In this document: in pieces, positions 1 through 9,779 of the stretch
Layout: each line of letters opens with the position of its first letter
Numbering within the stretch: the stretch's first letter is position 1
Assembly (NCBI GenBank): GCA_902792515.1
Contig: CADAZX010000002.1
Span: 1-64,000 of the forward strand
DNA: 64,000 bases
DNA from: an uncultured Ruminococcus sp.
GTDB lineage: Bacteria; Bacillota; Clostridia; UBA1212
Direction: 5' to 3'
Notes under the pieces: generated by a model
The model's database searches: none
What the model was told of the DNA's origin: nothing
The model's input: only the letters and a program-made list of their open reading frames with translations
Program-made: the position numbers and the translations under genes

Positions 1-80
1 CATTTTCCAACGAGTTTCATGTTTGTTCACTGTTCAGTTTTCAATGTCCGTTGCACCCCTCTTTTGGCGAGTGCCCGACA

Positions 81-109
81 AGTATACCAAATGCGTATAC
101 CCTTGTCAA
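81..109 (-). promoter_or_regulatory. Sigma-A type promoter firing out of the left edge
   Basis: Read on the minus strand this is TTGACA, a 17-nt spacer and TATACT. It points leftwards, so the gene it serves lies mostly outside the window. A minus-strand ATG at positions 18-20 could be its start, but no clear ribosome binding site precedes it and only a few codons are visible, so no coding sequence is called. Confidence 0.7.
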
Positions 110-239
110 GCACTTTTTTACGTTTTTTCAAAAATTCTTAAAATTCCATTTTTCCTCTATTTCTAGGCAACTTCACGCATTTTCGCCATAATCTGTCCGA
201 TATTTTGAAATATTTTTATATATAAAATAACCCGGAAAC

Positions 240-253
240 CGGATCGCGATCCG
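240..253. repeat. 14-bp perfect palindrome in the left intergenic region
   Basis: CGGATCGCGATCCG is self-complementary over 14 bp and is flanked by GGAA and TTCC, extending the dyad. It lies in a gene-free stretch (about 110-568) between the leftward promoter and the 3' end of the Spo0A-like gene. No T-run follows, so it is not an obvious terminator; an operator is possible. I see nothing else in this stretch. Confidence 0.4.
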
Positions 254-568
254 TGTTCCGAAGGAATCTTTAACGTTTCTATCCTGCGGATTCAGGAACC
301 CTTTTGCGCTTTAATTGCAGCCCTCCCGGGACCTTTTAAGGCAACAGCTATGCAAGCCGGTGCCGCGGCCTTTTTTTTCGGAAACAACTCCGGTTAATCG
401 CAGCTCCGGCCCGCCTGAAAGTATTAAATTCCGGTATTAAATCGCATTCTCGACTTGTGGTTGTTTTCGTGCGAACCGGCAAGTTTTATACGCTGTCCGC
501 ACCTTCGTTGTTGCTAAAATCCGTTCGACCGTTTTTCGGTTCGACCGCTTTAAGTTACTGCTTTAAAC

Positions 569-1066
569 TTATTTTTCTTCCTTTTCGTCTACGCTCATGG
601 CTTCCGCTCCGGCCGCGCCTGCCGTCTCTGCCGCCGGACTCATATCAAGCCCTTCCGGCTTTTTATCTGCAGGCATTATTATCATTCTGTACAAGATAAC
701 GTCAGCGGCATAAGAAATGAATTCCGCTGTCACCGGCTTTTTGACGCTGTCTTCAAAGAGATTGTACTCGCTGTTCTTAATTCTGTCACGCTCTCTCCAG
801 GCGCGTTCGATCGCTTCCCGTAGAGACTTCTCGACAGCTCTAATGCACGTGTTTCGTTCCCTGGCAACCTTTTCGTAGAGTGCGTGGAACGATTCACGCC
901 GGTCCGGATCCTCCATCTTAAATTCAATCGCAGCTGCCACTCTGAAAAACGCTTCACCTCCGTACTTGAACCCGCTCATTCGCAGGAATTCACGGATCAT
1001 AATACGTCTGAACATAGCTGCTTTATTCATCATTTTTGAGGTCGTATCATTTTCAAGGTCTCGCAT
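569..1066 (-). CDS. Stand-alone Spo0A effector-domain-like DNA-binding protein
   Basis: A 165-aa protein whose residues about 15-125 resemble the C-terminal DNA-binding domain of Spo0A, the sporulation master regulator. The stretch LYEKVARERNTCIRAVEKSL aligns with LYPDIAKKFNTTASRVERAI of Bacillus Spo0A. It is followed by REAIERAW and, about 20 residues later, KPVTAEFISYAAD, matching Spo0A KPTNSEFIAMVAD. No receiver domain precedes it, so phosphorelay control is not expected. The tail (about 135-165) is Ala/Glu-rich and probably disordered. ATG 1066 is preferred over an upstream TTG because AGAGGG lies 7 nt before it. A TATAAT-like -10 sits at 1135-1140 on the minus strand. It could be a constitutive or ligand-free regulator; its targets are unknown. 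The family call is sound, the role is inferred. Confidence 0.72.
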   Translation of the reverse strand: MRDLENDTTSKMMNKAAMFRRIMIREFLRMSGFKYGGEAFFRVAAAIEFKMEDPDRRESFHALYEKVARERNTCIRAVEKSLREAIERAWRERDRIKNSEYNLFEDSVKKPVTAEFISYAADVILYRMIIMPADKKPEGLDMSPAAETAGAAGAEAMSVDEKEEK

Positions 1067-1180
1067 TTCCAATCCCTCTGTTCCTAATATGATATTAAGT
1101 CATAGAAGTATTCGATTTAATACCTGTATTGTCTATTATACGACCGTTTTCGCGTATTTCTATACATTTCTCGTTTTCCA

Positions 1181-1199
1181 CTGGATTTTTTGTGGATTT
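1181..1199 (+). repeat. DnaA-box-like pair (CTGGATTTT / TGTGGATTT)
   Basis: Two related 9-mers start 10 bp apart in the gap between the Spo0A-like gene and the tuf terminator. TGTGGATTT matches 7 of 9 positions of the reverse-complement DnaA box TGTGGATAA. It resembles the units of the large array near 53.1 kb. Alone it would not be remarkable. The rest of the 1067-1404 gap holds only the Spo0A-like -10 and the tuf terminator. Confidence 0.3.
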
Positions 1200-1310
1200 T
1201 TTGCACACTCTATGTGACCTCTGCCCGCGCCGGGCCGGCTTCCACGCCGCATTCAGCCCGTTTTTTATAAAAAGCGCCCCCTCGCTCAATAAGAAAACGA
1301 TATGCGAAAA

Positions 1311-1337
1311 CAGGCACCCGAAAAATCCGAGTGCCTG
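1311..1337 (-). terminator. Rho-independent terminator of tuf
   Basis: The 7-bp stem CAGGCAC/GTGCCTG with a 13-nt loop lies 68 bp beyond the tuf stop. On the minus strand it is followed by TTTTCG. The short T-run makes it a moderate terminator. Confidence 0.6.
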
Positions 1338-1404
1338 TCCGTCATTTTCGCCTTCCCGCGATCATTCGAAAACGGTCCGGGAACGCGTCAACTCACAGAG
1401 TTAA

Positions 1405-2616
1405 TTATTCGATGATCGAAGAAACCGTGCCGGCGCCGACCGTTCTGCCGCCCTCGCGGATAGCGAAGCGGAGACCCTGCTCCATAGCGATAGGAGTGAT
1501 GAGCTCAACTTCCATCTCGATGTTGTCGCCAGGCATAACCATCTCAACGCCCTGGGGGAGAGTGATAACGCCGGTAACGTCAGTCGTTCTGAAGTAGAAC
1601 TGAGGTCTGTAGTTGGAGAAGAACGGCTTGTGACGTCCGCCCTCATCTTTGGTCAGAACGTAAACCTGGCCTTTGAAGTGGATGTGCGGATGAATCGAGT
1701 TCGGCTTGCAGATAACCTGGCCGCGCTCGACCTCGTTTCTCTGAATACCACGGAGAAGGAGACCGATGTTGTCGCCTGCTTCAGCCTGGTCGAGAAGCTT
1801 TCTGAACATTTCAACGCCGGTAACAACGGTGCTGAGTTTCTCTTCCTTAAGACCAACGATTTCAGCGGCGTCGCCAACTTTGATGGTGCCTCTCTCAAGT
1901 CTGCCGGTAGCAACTGTTCCGCGGCCCGTGATCGTGAAGACTTCTTCAACAGGGAGAAGGAACGGTTTGTCGGTAGGTCTCTGAGGAGTGGGAATGTAGC
2001 TGTCAACAGCGTCCATGAGCTCGTGGATGCAAGCGTACTCGGGAGCGTTCGGATCTGTGCTCGTGCTCTGGAGAGCGAGGAGCGCGGAACCTCTGATGAT
2101 CGGAATCTCGTCTCCGGGGAAGTCGTAGGAGCTGAGCAACTCTCTGATTTCCATCTCGGAAAGATCGAGGAGTTCCTGATCTTCGGGAGCGAGCTGGTCG
2201 CACTTGTTCATGAAAACAACGATGTAAGGAACACCGACCTGACGGGCGAGAAGGATGTGCTCTCTGGTCTGAGCCTGCGGGCCGTCCGGACCGGAAACGA
2301 GAAGGATAGCGCCGTCCATCTGAGCAGCGCCGGTAATCATGTTCTTAACATAGTCAGCGTGTCCGGGGCAGTCAACGTGAGCGTAGTGTCTCTTCTCAGT
2401 CTCGTACTCAACGTGAGCGGTGTTAATCGTGATACCTCTTGCCTTCTCTTCGGGAGCCTTGTCTATCTGATCGTAGGCCTGAACCTGAATCTTGTCGTTG
2501 GTCAAAGCCAGAACCTTGGTGATAGCAGCGGTCAGCGTGGTCTTGCCGTGGTCAACGTGGCCGATGGTACCGATGTTTACGTGGGGTTTCGTTCTTTCGA
2601 ACTTTGATTTTGCCAT
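1405..2616 (-). CDS. tuf: Elongation factor Tu
   Basis: A 403-aa translation GTPase that delivers aminoacyl-tRNA to the ribosome. The G domain shows GHVDHGKT (about 19-26), DCPGHADY (about 81-88) and NKCD (about 137-140), followed by the two beta-barrel domains ending near [11 protein letters not shown]. Length is slightly above the usual 394-400. The ATG at 2616 has TAAGGAGG upstream. It follows fusA but has its own promoter at 2689-2717 and a terminator at 1311-1337, so it can be transcribed independently of the str operon. Only one copy is visible in the window. Confidence 0.98.
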   Translation of the reverse strand: MAKSKFERTKPHVNIGTIGHVDHGKTTLTAAITKVLALTNDKIQVQAYDQIDKAPEEKARGITINTAHVEYETEKRHYAHVDCPGHADYVKNMITGAAQMDGAILLVSGPDGPQAQTREHILLARQVGVPYIVVFMNKCDQLAPEDQELLDLSEMEIRELLSSYDFPGDEIPIIRGSALLALQSTSTDPNAPEYACIHELMDAVDSYIPTPQRPTDKPFLLPVEEVFTITGRGTVATGRLERGTIKVGDAAEIVGLKEEKLSTVVTGVEMFRKLLDQAEAGDNIGLLLRGIQRNEVERGQVICKPNSIHPHIHFKGQVYVLTKDEGGRHKPFFSNYRPQFYFRTTDVTGVITLPQGVEMVMPGDNIEMEVELITPIAMEQGLRFAIREGGRTVGAGTVSSIIE

Positions 2617-2688
2617 GATGTGTTTTCCTCCTTATGCTGGAATAGCGTTGTGGCGTGCGTTCTCTTTTTTCGCACAAATACAAAGTGG

Positions 2689-2717
2689 ATTATATCAAAC
2701 TTTGATGATGATATCAA
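2689..2717 (-). promoter_or_regulatory. tuf promoter
   Basis: On the minus strand: TTGATA, a 17-nt spacer and TATAAT, about 75 bp upstream of the tuf ATG. This gives tuf its own transcription start inside the fusA-tuf gap. Confidence 0.7.
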
Positions 2718-2760
2718 CAGACATTTTAAAACTTCCGTCAGATATCAAGCATTTTTCAAG

Positions 2761-2793
2761 GATTCTCCTTTTTGTTTTTCAAAAAAGGGAATC
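2761..2793 (-). terminator. Hairpin downstream of fusA
   Basis: An imperfect stem of about 13 bp (GATTCTCCTTTTT against AAAAAAGGGAATC) lies just after the fusA stop and before the tuf promoter. No T-run follows on the minus strand, so it may act as a partial terminator or mRNA 3'-end stabiliser rather than a full stop. Confidence 0.4.
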
Positions 2794-2800
2794 AGTGATT

Positions 2801-4900
2801 TTACCTAAATTTGGAAACAATCGTTTCCTGAACGCTCTTCGGGACCTCTTCGTAGTGACTTGGCTCCATTGAAAACGTTCCTCTGCCCTGCGTCGTGGAG
2901 CGGAGCGTGGTCGTGTAACCGAACATTTCGGCGAGCGGAACAAGCGCTTCAATCTGCTTGATTCCCGCAGACGCGTCGTCGGTTCCCTCGATTCTCGCGC
3001 GTTTCGAACTGATGCTGCCGATAACGTCTCCGAAATACTGTTCGGGAACGATAATGACAACCTTCATGATCGGTTCGAGCAGAACCGGGTCGGCCTTCTT
3101 CATGGCCTCCTTGATCGCGATCGAACCCGCGATCTTGAACGCCATTTCGGACGAGTCGACCTCGTGGTAAGAACCGTCTACAAGCGTCACCTTGACATCC
3201 ACAACCGGATATCCCGCGAGAACGCCGCTCTGCAGTGCTTCGCGGATTCCCTGATCGATTGGCGCGATGTATTCCTTGGGAATCACACCGCCGACGATCT
3301 TGTTGACGAACTCGTAGCCCGTTCCCCTCTCCTTGGGTTCAACCTCGATAACGCAGTGACCGTACTGGCCCTTGCCGCCGGATTGCCGGATGAACTTGCC
3401 CTCCTGCCTGACCGCCTTCCGGATGCCCTCTTTATAGGCAACCTGCGGATTTCCGACGTTCGCTTCGACTTTGAACTCGCGCAGCAGTCTGTCGACAATA
3501 ATATCCAGATGGAGCTCGCCCATTCCGGAAATTATCGTCTGACCTGTCTCTGTGTCTGTTCTTACGCGGAAAGTCGGGTCCTCTTCGGCGAGTTTCTGAA
3601 GCGCGATGCTCATTTTCTCCTGTCCGGCCTTCGTTTTCGGCTCGACGGCAACGGAAATAACAGGCTCCGGAAATTCCATCGACTCGAGAATGATCGGCGC
3701 GTTTTCGTCGCACAGAGTATTTCCCGTCGTCGTGTCTCTGAGTCCGATAACCGCGGCGATATCGCCCGCGTAGACCTCGTCGACTTCGGTTCTCTGGTTG
3801 GAGTGCATCAGAACGATCCTGCCGATTCTCTCCTTTTTATCCTTCGTTGCGTTAATAACGTAAGAGCCGGATTTAAGGATTCCGGAATAAACTCTGATAA
3901 AGCAGAGCTTTCCGACGAACGGGTCCGTCTGGATCTTGAATGCCAGCGCGGAAAAAGGTTCCTTGTCGCTCGGATGTCTCTCATCCTCTTCGCCGTCGGG
4001 TTTGACGCCCTTGATCGCGGGAATGTCGAGAGGAGAAGGCATAAAATCAACAATTGCGTCAAGCAGCTGCTGAACGCCTTTATTCCTGTACGACGATCCG
4101 CACGTGACGGGAACGAGGTGAAGCGCCAGAACGCCCTTTCTGATCGCCTTTTTAATATCGGCAACCGAAAGTTCCTCTCCGTCGAGATACTTCATCATGA
4201 TTTCGTCGTCTTCTTCGACGACTGTCTCAATCATTTCAGCCCTGTACTTTTCCGCAAGCTCGACCATGTCGTCGGGAACCGGAACGATATCGACCACTTT
4301 TCCGTCCAGATCGCGATAGATGTGGGCTTCCATTTTAATAAGATCGATAACTCCGACGAACGAATCCTCTTTCCCGATAGGCAGCTGGATCGGAACCGCG
4401 TTCGCGCCAAGTCTGGATTTGATCATATCGACGACGTGGTAAAAATCCGCGCCTACGATATCCATCTTGTTGACATGGGCAATTCTCGGCACTCCGTACC
4501 TGTCTGCCTGTCTCCAAACGGTTTCCGACTGCGGCTCGACGCCTCCCTTTGCGCAGAAAAGCGTTACCGAACCGTCCAGGACTCTGAGAGATCTCTCAAC
4601 TTCGACCGTAAAGTCAACGTGTCCGGGAGTATCGATAATATTTATTCTTGTATCGGTTTCTTTTCCTTCTTCATCGGTCGTACGCCAGTGAACCGTTGTC
4701 GCGGCGGAAGCGATAGTTATACCGCGCTCCTGCTCCTGCGCCATCGAATCCATTGTTGCCGCGCCGTCGTGAACCTCGCCCTTCTTGTGGATTTTGCCCG
4801 TATAGTACAAAATTCTCTCAGTCGTGGTAGTTTTTCCGGCGTCAATATGCGCCATAATACCGATGTTTCTGGTGTTTTCAAGCGAAAACTCTCTTGCCAT
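2801..4900 (-). CDS. fusA: Elongation factor G
   Basis: A 699-aa ribosomal translocase GTPase of normal bacterial length. Seen: [19 protein letters not shown] (P-loop, about 17-35), the switch I region around [13 protein letters not shown], and NKMD. Domains II-V follow, ending in the usual domain V. The start at 4900 has AGAGGAG upstream. It sits 71 bp downstream of rpsG in the str operon order rpsL-rpsG-fusA-tuf. Confidence 0.98.
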   Translation of the reverse strand: MAREFSLENTRNIGIMAHIDAGKTTTTERILYYTGKIHKKGEVHDGAATMDSMAQEQERGITIASAATTVHWRTTDEEGKETDTRINIIDTPGHVDFTVEVERSLRVLDGSVTLFCAKGGVEPQSETVWRQADRYGVPRIAHVNKMDIVGADFYHVVDMIKSRLGANAVPIQLPIGKEDSFVGVIDLIKMEAHIYRDLDGKVVDIVPVPDDMVELAEKYRAEMIETVVEEDDEIMMKYLDGEELSVADIKKAIRKGVLALHLVPVTCGSSYRNKGVQQLLDAIVDFMPSPLDIPAIKGVKPDGEEDERHPSDKEPFSALAFKIQTDPFVGKLCFIRVYSGILKSGSYVINATKDKKERIGRIVLMHSNQRTEVDEVYAGDIAAVIGLRDTTTGNTLCDENAPIILESMEFPEPVISVAVEPKTKAGQEKMSIALQKLAEEDPTFRVRTDTETGQTIISGMGELHLDIIVDRLLREFKVEANVGNPQVAYKEGIRKAVRQEGKFIRQSGGKGQYGHCVIEVEPKERGTGYEFVNKIVGGVIPKEYIAPIDQGIREALQSGVLAGYPVVDVKVTLVDGSYHEVDSSEMAFKIAGSIAIKEAMKKADPVLLEPIMKVVIIVPEQYFGDVIGSISSKRARIEGTDDASAGIKQIEALVPLAEMFGYTTTLRSTTQGRGTFSMEPSHYEEVPKSVQETIVSKFR

Positions 4901-4971
4901 TTATCAAATACTCCTCTTGCTCGGCGATTTGCCCGCAAAACAAACACAGTAAAACAAATTACTAAAATAAA

Positions 4972-5442
4972 TTACCAGCGATAATGTGCAAAAGCTCTGT
5001 TTGCCTCTGCCATCTTGTGCATGTCTTCTTTTCTTCTGAAAGCGGCGCCGGCATTGTTGGTTGCGTCGATGATCTCGCCCGCGAGCCTTTCAGCCATTGT
5101 TCTTTCGCCACGCTTTCTCGAAAATGTTACAAGCCATCTCAGACCTAACGCAAGTCTTCTCTCGGGTCTTACTTCCATCGGAACCTGGTATGTTGAACCA
5201 CCGACTCTTCTGGCTTTGACTTCGAGCTGAGGCATAACGTTGTTAAGAGCCTCATTGAAAACTTCAAGTGCATTGCGGCCTGTTTTTTCTTTTACAATAT
5301 CAAACGCTGCATAGCAGATCTTCTGGGCTGTACCCTTTTTGCCATCGAGCATGATATTGTTGATCAGTTTTGTCACGATTACGTCATTGTAAACCGGATC
5401 CGGCAAAACTTCTCTCTTTGCAATATAACCTTTTCTCGGCAC
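4972..5442 (-). CDS. rpsG: 30S ribosomal protein S7
   Basis: A 156-aa primary 16S rRNA-binding protein of the small-subunit head, normal in length. It begins [16 protein letters not shown] and contains the family segments [16 protein letters not shown] and [16 protein letters not shown]. The start codon is GTG, set by AAAGGAGGG 7 nt upstream. It is the second gene of the str operon but is separated from rpsL by an unusually long gap of 410 bp. Confidence 0.97.
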   Translation of the reverse strand: MPRKGYIAKREVLPDPVYNDVIVTKLINNIMLDGKKGTAQKICYAAFDIVKEKTGRNALEVFNEALNNVMPQLEVKARRVGGSTYQVPMEVRPERRLALGLRWLVTFSRKRGERTMAERLAGEIIDATNNAGAAFRRKEDMHKMAEANRAFAHYRW

Positions 5443-5852
5443 TTTGCTTCCCTCCTTTGATTAGTTTAACAATCAATCGGCACTAATTCGTACCGACGGT
5501 ACTCTGCACATGCCGTGTGCAGTCTGTGCTGGATTACTTTTAGAAATATCGCCGCATAATTTCCTTTGAAATCATTAAGACGTTTTATATTCATTTGCAG
5601 TAACCGGCACCCTTAGCCGTATTCACGGCTAACCGCCGCATTTTCCCGTTTCATCGCGCCGCACGAACTCTCGCGACCCGTGTCGGCCGCGTCAATCGCG
5701 TGCTTACGCGCAAATCACTGTTGATTTTGCGGCTTGCCCAAATAATTTCACAGGAAACCATCGGCGTGAAGAAGCTGTTCCATTCCGGCAATCCGTCACT
5801 TCCCCGGAGTTCTTCGATTCCGGAGCGTCCCCGAAAAGCCGTCCGCGGAACA
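5443..5852. other. 410-bp rpsL-rpsG intergenic region, no gene seen
   Basis: In most Bacillota rpsL and rpsG are separated by tens of bases. Here I see no conserved small gene on the operon strand, no T-run terminator and no clear promoter. The segment next to rpsG has a run of AT-rich sequence. It may be a long untranslated leader for rpsG. Confidence 0.4.
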
Positions 5853-6281
5853 TTACTTCTTCGCCTTGGTTGCCTTCGGCACTTTCGCACCGTACTTCGA
5901 CCTGCCCTGCATCCTGTTGGTAACGCCCGCAGTATCGAGAGTTCCTCTGATAATGTGGTACCTGACACCAGGAAGGTCCTTAACTCTTCCACCTCTGATC
6001 AGAACAACGCTGTGCTCCTGCAGATTGTGGCCGATTCCGGGGATGTACGCAGTGACTTCCATTCCGTTTGTAAGTCTGACCCTCGCGATCTTTCTGAGAG
6101 CGGAGTTCGGCTTCTTAGGGGTGGTAGTTCTGACGTTCGTGCACACGCCGCGCTTCTGCGGACTGCTGATATCGGTGCTTCTCTTCTTAAGCGAGTTGAA
6201 TCCCTTCTGCAGCGCGGGAGCCGTGGATTTGTACTCCGAAGTTTCTCTTCCCTTGCGAACCAGTTGGTTAAATGTCGGCAT
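5853..6281 (-). CDS. rpsL: 30S ribosomal protein S12
   Basis: A 142-aa decoding-site protein with the signature [12 protein letters not shown] (about 52-64) and [20 protein letters not shown]. The lysines corresponding to the streptomycin-resistance positions are present, so no ribosomal resistance change is evident. ATG 6281 follows GAAGGAGGTG. It is the first gene of the operon and has a strong promoter about 170 bp upstream. rpoB and rpoC, which normally precede rpsL, are not upstream here. Confidence 0.97.
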   Translation of the reverse strand: MPTFNQLVRKGRETSEYKSTAPALQKGFNSLKKRSTDISSPQKRGVCTNVRTTTPKKPNSALRKIARVRLTNGMEVTAYIPGIGHNLQEHSVVLIRGGRVKDLPGVRYHIIRGTLDTAGVTNRMQGRSKYGAKVPKATKAKK

Positions 6282-6443
6282 CTATATTTTCACCTCCTTC
6301 GATTGATTACCGTCGCGCTGCCGTGATGCTTCCCGTACCGCGTTCCCTTAACCTTCCGGACGCTCCAAAAGTCGCGTTTTTCCGTTGTTTAAGGCAAAAA
6401 CGGCCACAAACAAGCAACACCGCACAAGGCGACAAGCCTAGCG

Positions 6444-6473
6444 ATTATAAAGCATTCCGCCCCTTTTTGTCAA
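6444..6473 (-). promoter_or_regulatory. str operon (rpsL) promoter
   Basis: Minus strand: consensus TTGACA, an 18-nt spacer and consensus TATAAT, about 160 bp upstream of rpsL. This supports rpsL as the promoter-proximal gene of its own operon. Confidence 0.8.
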
Positions 6474-6627
6474 GCATTTTTTTATTTAGAATACGACTTT
6501 TTTTGTCGTTTTTTTGTAGCGCTTTCATGAATTCAATATATGCCGTTTTCAGTCTTTTTAACCACAACATATAGTGTTTGAAAGGCTGAACAGATCCGCA
6601 TAGAGTCCTCCGGCCCGTTCAGGGCGG

Positions 6628-6720
6628 GTCGAAAAAGGTCGCTAAACGTCGCTAAAGGTCGTTTGAGGTCTGAAAATGTCGAAAATAGTCGAAAATCGGC
6701 GCAATTCGTCGAAAATCGTA
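6628..6720 (+). repeat. Exact 10-bp periodic GTCG array
   Basis: The trinucleotide GTC recurs at 6628, 6638, 6648, 6658, 6668, 6678, 6688 and 6708, with degenerate copies (GGC, GTA) at 6698 and 6718. There is no slippage of register. Most units read GTCGAAAAT or GTCGCTAAA. It lies between the divergent rpsL and Noc-like promoters. A short A-run recurs in nearly every unit, once per helical turn, so intrinsic curvature or a cooperative protein array is plausible. Confidence 0.8.
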
Positions 6721-6822
6721 GTTTTTACCGAATCGCAACGGACTTTGTCGCGTTTTCTTGAATTTTTTTGAAAATTCTTTGAAATTTCCCGAAAAACCTC
6801 TTTTCTTTTTCGCAAAATCGTG

Positions 6823-6828
6823 TATAAT
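6823..6828 (+). promoter_or_regulatory. -10 element of the Noc-like gene
   Basis: A perfect TATAAT 42 bp upstream of the start codon, in a short leader. No good -35 hexamer is present at the usual distance, so the promoter may need an activator. Confidence 0.45.
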
Positions 6829-6870
6829 TAGACCCACTTCCCCTTCCGGGGCAATAATAAGGAGGTTCTC

Positions 6871-8331
6871 ATGAACAATACACATCACAATTCAAGGTCT
6901 TCTGAACCGAACGAAAGCGCCGGCAATAAAGGCACTTTATCCGACAGCTCCTGTTTGCCAACGGAGTCCTGCCCGGCCACTGCCGGCGGAGTCTCCTCGA
7001 CAGAACTGCACGGACAACCCTCAGGTTCTCCTTCAGGCATCGCACCTGCCGCGGAATCGCCGCAGCATTCGGCAACCGGATCCGGGCCGTCTGCGACCGG
7101 CGGTTCCGGCCTGCCCATAATTGAAGGTTCCGGTCTGCCCATAGTTGAAGGTTCCGGTCTTCCCAAAGTTGAAGGTCCCGGTCTTCCGGAAGTTACCGGT
7201 CCCGGTCAGCCTGCGTCTGCTGCTGCCGGTCTGACCGCTTCAACCGCAACACAGGAGATTTCCGCTTCTGAGGCTGCCGTTCTGTATTTGTCTCACGCGG
7301 CTGTTCAGAAGACCGCGCCCGCCGACGGGTTCGAATCCCCGACAGATCCCGCGGCGGGCGTCCTTCCCTATGTTTTCACCGGAATTTCATCCGGAAACAC
7401 CGCTGCCATTCCCGCGGATCCCTCTGATGACGGGACCGTCTCAGACGAATCCGCGAAGCCGAAGCCATATGTTTGTCAGATAACGAGCGTACCGCTCTCT
7501 CACCTTTATCTTTTAAACGGCCGCAAGCTTGGCCGCTTCATCGTAAACCCTTACAGCGACACTGCCGATACGGTCGACTCCAAGGGCGTAGTCCTTATCA
7601 GAACGGGAACGGTCTTCCGCATGGTCCGTCCGTTCGACGGAGTTATCGCCGGCGAGCCCCTTTTACGGAGCAACCTTATTAAAGCAAAGGTCTATACATT
7701 TCCCGACGATATTACTCCCCGGATCGTTGACGCCGCGTTAAAGCTCAGCAACCCCTCGTGTCACTTTATCGAAACGGCCAAGCTGTATTCGTTTTTGATC
7801 CGTCGCGCGGGGCTGTCCCAAAAGGATCTGATGTCGTGGTTCAATCTCTCGCAGTCCACCGTTTCCAACCGCCTGCGTCTCCTCAGCATAGACCCGACCG
7901 TCCTCAAAGAGGCCAGGGCCAACGGTCTCTCCGAACGCCACTGCCGCGCGCTTCTTCACGTTGACGGCCCGGAAATGCAGATGTACGTGATGAACATTTT
8001 GCTCACAACGAAGATCGGTGCCCAGAGGGCCGAACAGCTCGTCAAGCCGCTCATCGGAAAAACAGTCTCCGCGCTTGGAAAAACAAAATACATCGATCTC
8101 ATCAACAGCGCGTTTTGCGACATAGAGGGCTATCTGAGCAAGGAGCGGAAATCGTTTATCTCAACTCTTTCCCGCGAGGTGAACACACTTCGCAAGCTCG
8201 GCATTTCCGCCTCTTTGTCCAAATTCGAAAAAGACGAATTCACCGAGATAACCATCCGTATTAAAAAGGACGACTCCTATTCGTCAAAACCGACCTTCAC
8301 TCCTTCGGACGACGTCAGTGAGAAACCCTGA
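6871..8331 (+). CDS. Noc/ParB-family-like HTH protein with repetitive N-terminus
   Basis: A 486-aa protein. Residues 1-200 are low-complexity (Ser/Gly/Pro/Ala) and include five 8-residue repeats of the type GSGLPIVE at about 78-117, encoded by 24-nt tandem repeats. Residues about 280-400 resemble the ParB/Noc helix-turn-helix region: LSQKDLMSWFNLSQSTVSNR (about 312-331), then GLSERHCRALLHV, closer to Noc (TERHARALI) than to ParB (KGHGKALL). The GERRxRA CTPase motif of ParB and Noc is not visible. The adjacent region ALKLSNPSCHFIETAKLYSF loosely matches the second conserved block. ATG 6871 follows AAGGAGG. It lies at the far end of the parA/parB cluster on the opposite strand. A nucleoid-associated or chromosome-organisation role is inferred. 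Confidence 0.65.
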   Translation: MNNTHHNSRSSEPNESAGNKGTLSDSSCLPTESCPATAGGVSSTELHGQPSGSPSGIAPAAESPQHSATGSGPSATGGSGLPIIEGSGLPIVEGSGLPKVEGPGLPEVTGPGQPASAAAGLTASTATQEISASEAAVLYLSHAAVQKTAPADGFESPTDPAAGVLPYVFTGISSGNTAAIPADPSDDGTVSDESAKPKPYVCQITSVPLSHLYLLNGRKLGRFIVNPYSDTADTVDSKGVVLIRTGTVFRMVRPFDGVIAGEPLLRSNLIKAKVYTFPDDITPRIVDAALKLSNPSCHFIETAKLYSFLIRRAGLSQKDLMSWFNLSQSTVSNRLRLLSIDPTVLKEARANGLSERHCRALLHVDGPEMQMYVMNILLTTKIGAQRAEQLVKPLIGKTVSALGKTKYIDLINSAFCDIEGYLSKERKSFISTLSREVNTLRKLGISASLSKFEKDEFTEITIRIKKDDSYSSKPTFTPSDDVSEKP

Positions 8332-8358
8332 AAAGCCAAAAGACATCCAAATATAAAA

Positions 8359-8398
8359 AAACCCCGCAACGCCGTTTCATTTCTGCATTGTGGGGTTT
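8359..8398. terminator. Bidirectional terminator between the Noc-like gene and serS
   Basis: The stem AAACCCCGCAA/TTGTGGGGTTT (one G-U pair) is flanked by a T-rich run on the plus side and by seven T on the minus side. It terminates both convergent genes, and is stronger in the serS direction. Confidence 0.85.
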
Positions 8399-8450
8399 GT
8401 TTATGCTGTGATGTTGCAGACCTGATCTCTGTCGGTAACCTTTTTCGCGG

Positions 8451-9755
8451 TTACGCCTTCTCGATCTTCGTCATCCCGCCCATATACCTTCTAAGCGCTT
8501 CGGGAATGACAACGCTTCCGTCTGCCTGCTGGTAATTCTCGAGAATTGCGGCAGTCGTTCTTCCGACTGCGAGGCCGGATCCGTTAAGCGTGTGAACCAG
8601 TTTCGGCTTGTCAGTCGCGGAGTTCTTATACTTAATATTTGCTCTTCTCGCCTGGAAATCCTCGAAATCGCTGCAAGAAGATATCTCAACGTAACGGTTG
8701 TAGCTGGGCATCCACACTTCGATATCGTACGTCATCGCGGAGGAGAATCCAAGGTCACCGCTGCAGAGCCTTACCACGCGGTAAGGAAGCCCGAGAATCT
8801 TCAGAACGTCTTCCGCGTCGTTGGTGAGCTTCTCAAGTTCGTCGTAAGAAGTTTCCGGCGTCGTGAATTTAACGAGTTCGACTTTGTTAAACTGGTGCTG
8901 GCGGATGAGGCCTCTTGTGTCTCTGCCCGCCGAGCCTGCTTCGGATCTGAAGCACGCGGAGTACGCGCAGTACTTGATCGGGAGCTGGCTTCCGTCAAGG
9001 ATCTCGTCTCTGTGCAGGTTCGTCACCGGAACCTCTGCGGTAGGAATAAGGAAGAAATCTTTTTCGTCCGCAGCCGCTTCATCGTCGCAGTTCTTGATTT
9101 TGAACGCGCCGTTCTCAAATTTCGGAAGCTGGCCCGTTCCGGTCATACTCGCGCGGTTCACCATATAAGGCGGGAAGATTTCGGTATAGCCGTGCTTTTC
9201 AACGTGCAGATCGAGCATGAAGTTGTAGATTGCCCTCTCAAGCCTCGCACCTGCGCCGCGGTAGAATGTAAATCTTGCGCCGGTAACCTTCGCCGCTCTT
9301 TCAGCATCAAGAATATTGAGATCCGTTCCGATGTCCCAGTGTGCTTTCGGCTCAAAATCGAACTTCGTCGGCTCACCGTATTTTCTCATCTCGAAGTTGT
9401 CGGTGTCGTCAAGTCCGTACGGAACCTTTTCGTTCGGAATGTTCGGAATGGTCAGCATTATATTCTTGATATCGTCTTCGACGTCCTTCAGTTCCGTCTC
9501 AAGGTCCTTAACCTGCGCGGAAAGCTCCTTCATCTCCTTCATAATCGGGGCGACGTCTTTGTTTTCCTTTTTATACTGCGGAATGAGCTTCGACGCGTCG
9601 TTCTGCCGCTTTTTGATTTGTTCGGAAACCGTAAGAATTTCACGGCGCCTTTCGTCTTTTGCCAGAAGTTCGCTGATGTCGATACTCGAATTTCTCTTTT
9701 TCAACGCCTCTCTGACGTAATCAGGGTTTTGTCTGATAAGTTTAATATCTAACAC
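8451..9755 (-). CDS. serS: Serine--tRNA ligase
   Basis: A 434-aa class II synthetase charging tRNA-Ser, normal in length. The N-terminal coiled-coil arm (about 25-105) binds the long variable arm of tRNA-Ser. Motif 2 appears as [20 protein letters not shown] and motif 3 as [18 protein letters not shown]. The start is GTG at 9755, with GGAG upstream. It is the last gene of the minus-strand cluster that runs from gyrB through parA and parB, and is followed by a strong terminator. Confidence 0.97.
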   Translation of the reverse strand: MLDIKLIRQNPDYVREALKKRNSSIDISELLAKDERRREILTVSEQIKKRQNDASKLIPQYKKENKDVAPIMKEMKELSAQVKDLETELKDVEDDIKNIMLTIPNIPNEKVPYGLDDTDNFEMRKYGEPTKFDFEPKAHWDIGTDLNILDAERAAKVTGARFTFYRGAGARLERAIYNFMLDLHVEKHGYTEIFPPYMVNRASMTGTGQLPKFENGAFKIKNCDDEAAADEKDFFLIPTAEVPVTNLHRDEILDGSQLPIKYCAYSACFRSEAGSAGRDTRGLIRQHQFNKVELVKFTTPETSYDELEKLTNDAEDVLKILGLPYRVVRLCSGDLGFSSAMTYDIEVWMPSYNRYVEISSCSDFEDFQARRANIKYKNSATDKPKLVHTLNGSGLAVGRTTAAILENYQQADGSVVIPEALRRYMGGMTKIEKA

Positions 9756-9779
9756 TTTTCTTCAACTCCTATTTCAAGT

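Noticed and set aside
3164..4984. Plus-strand open frame of about 606 codons
   Set aside because: Antisense shadow of fusA, which is unambiguous.
7322..7345. tRNA-like GGGTTCGAATCCC element
   Set aside because: The flanking bases do not pair as a T-arm and no acceptor or anticodon arm is present; it lies inside the Noc-like coding sequence.
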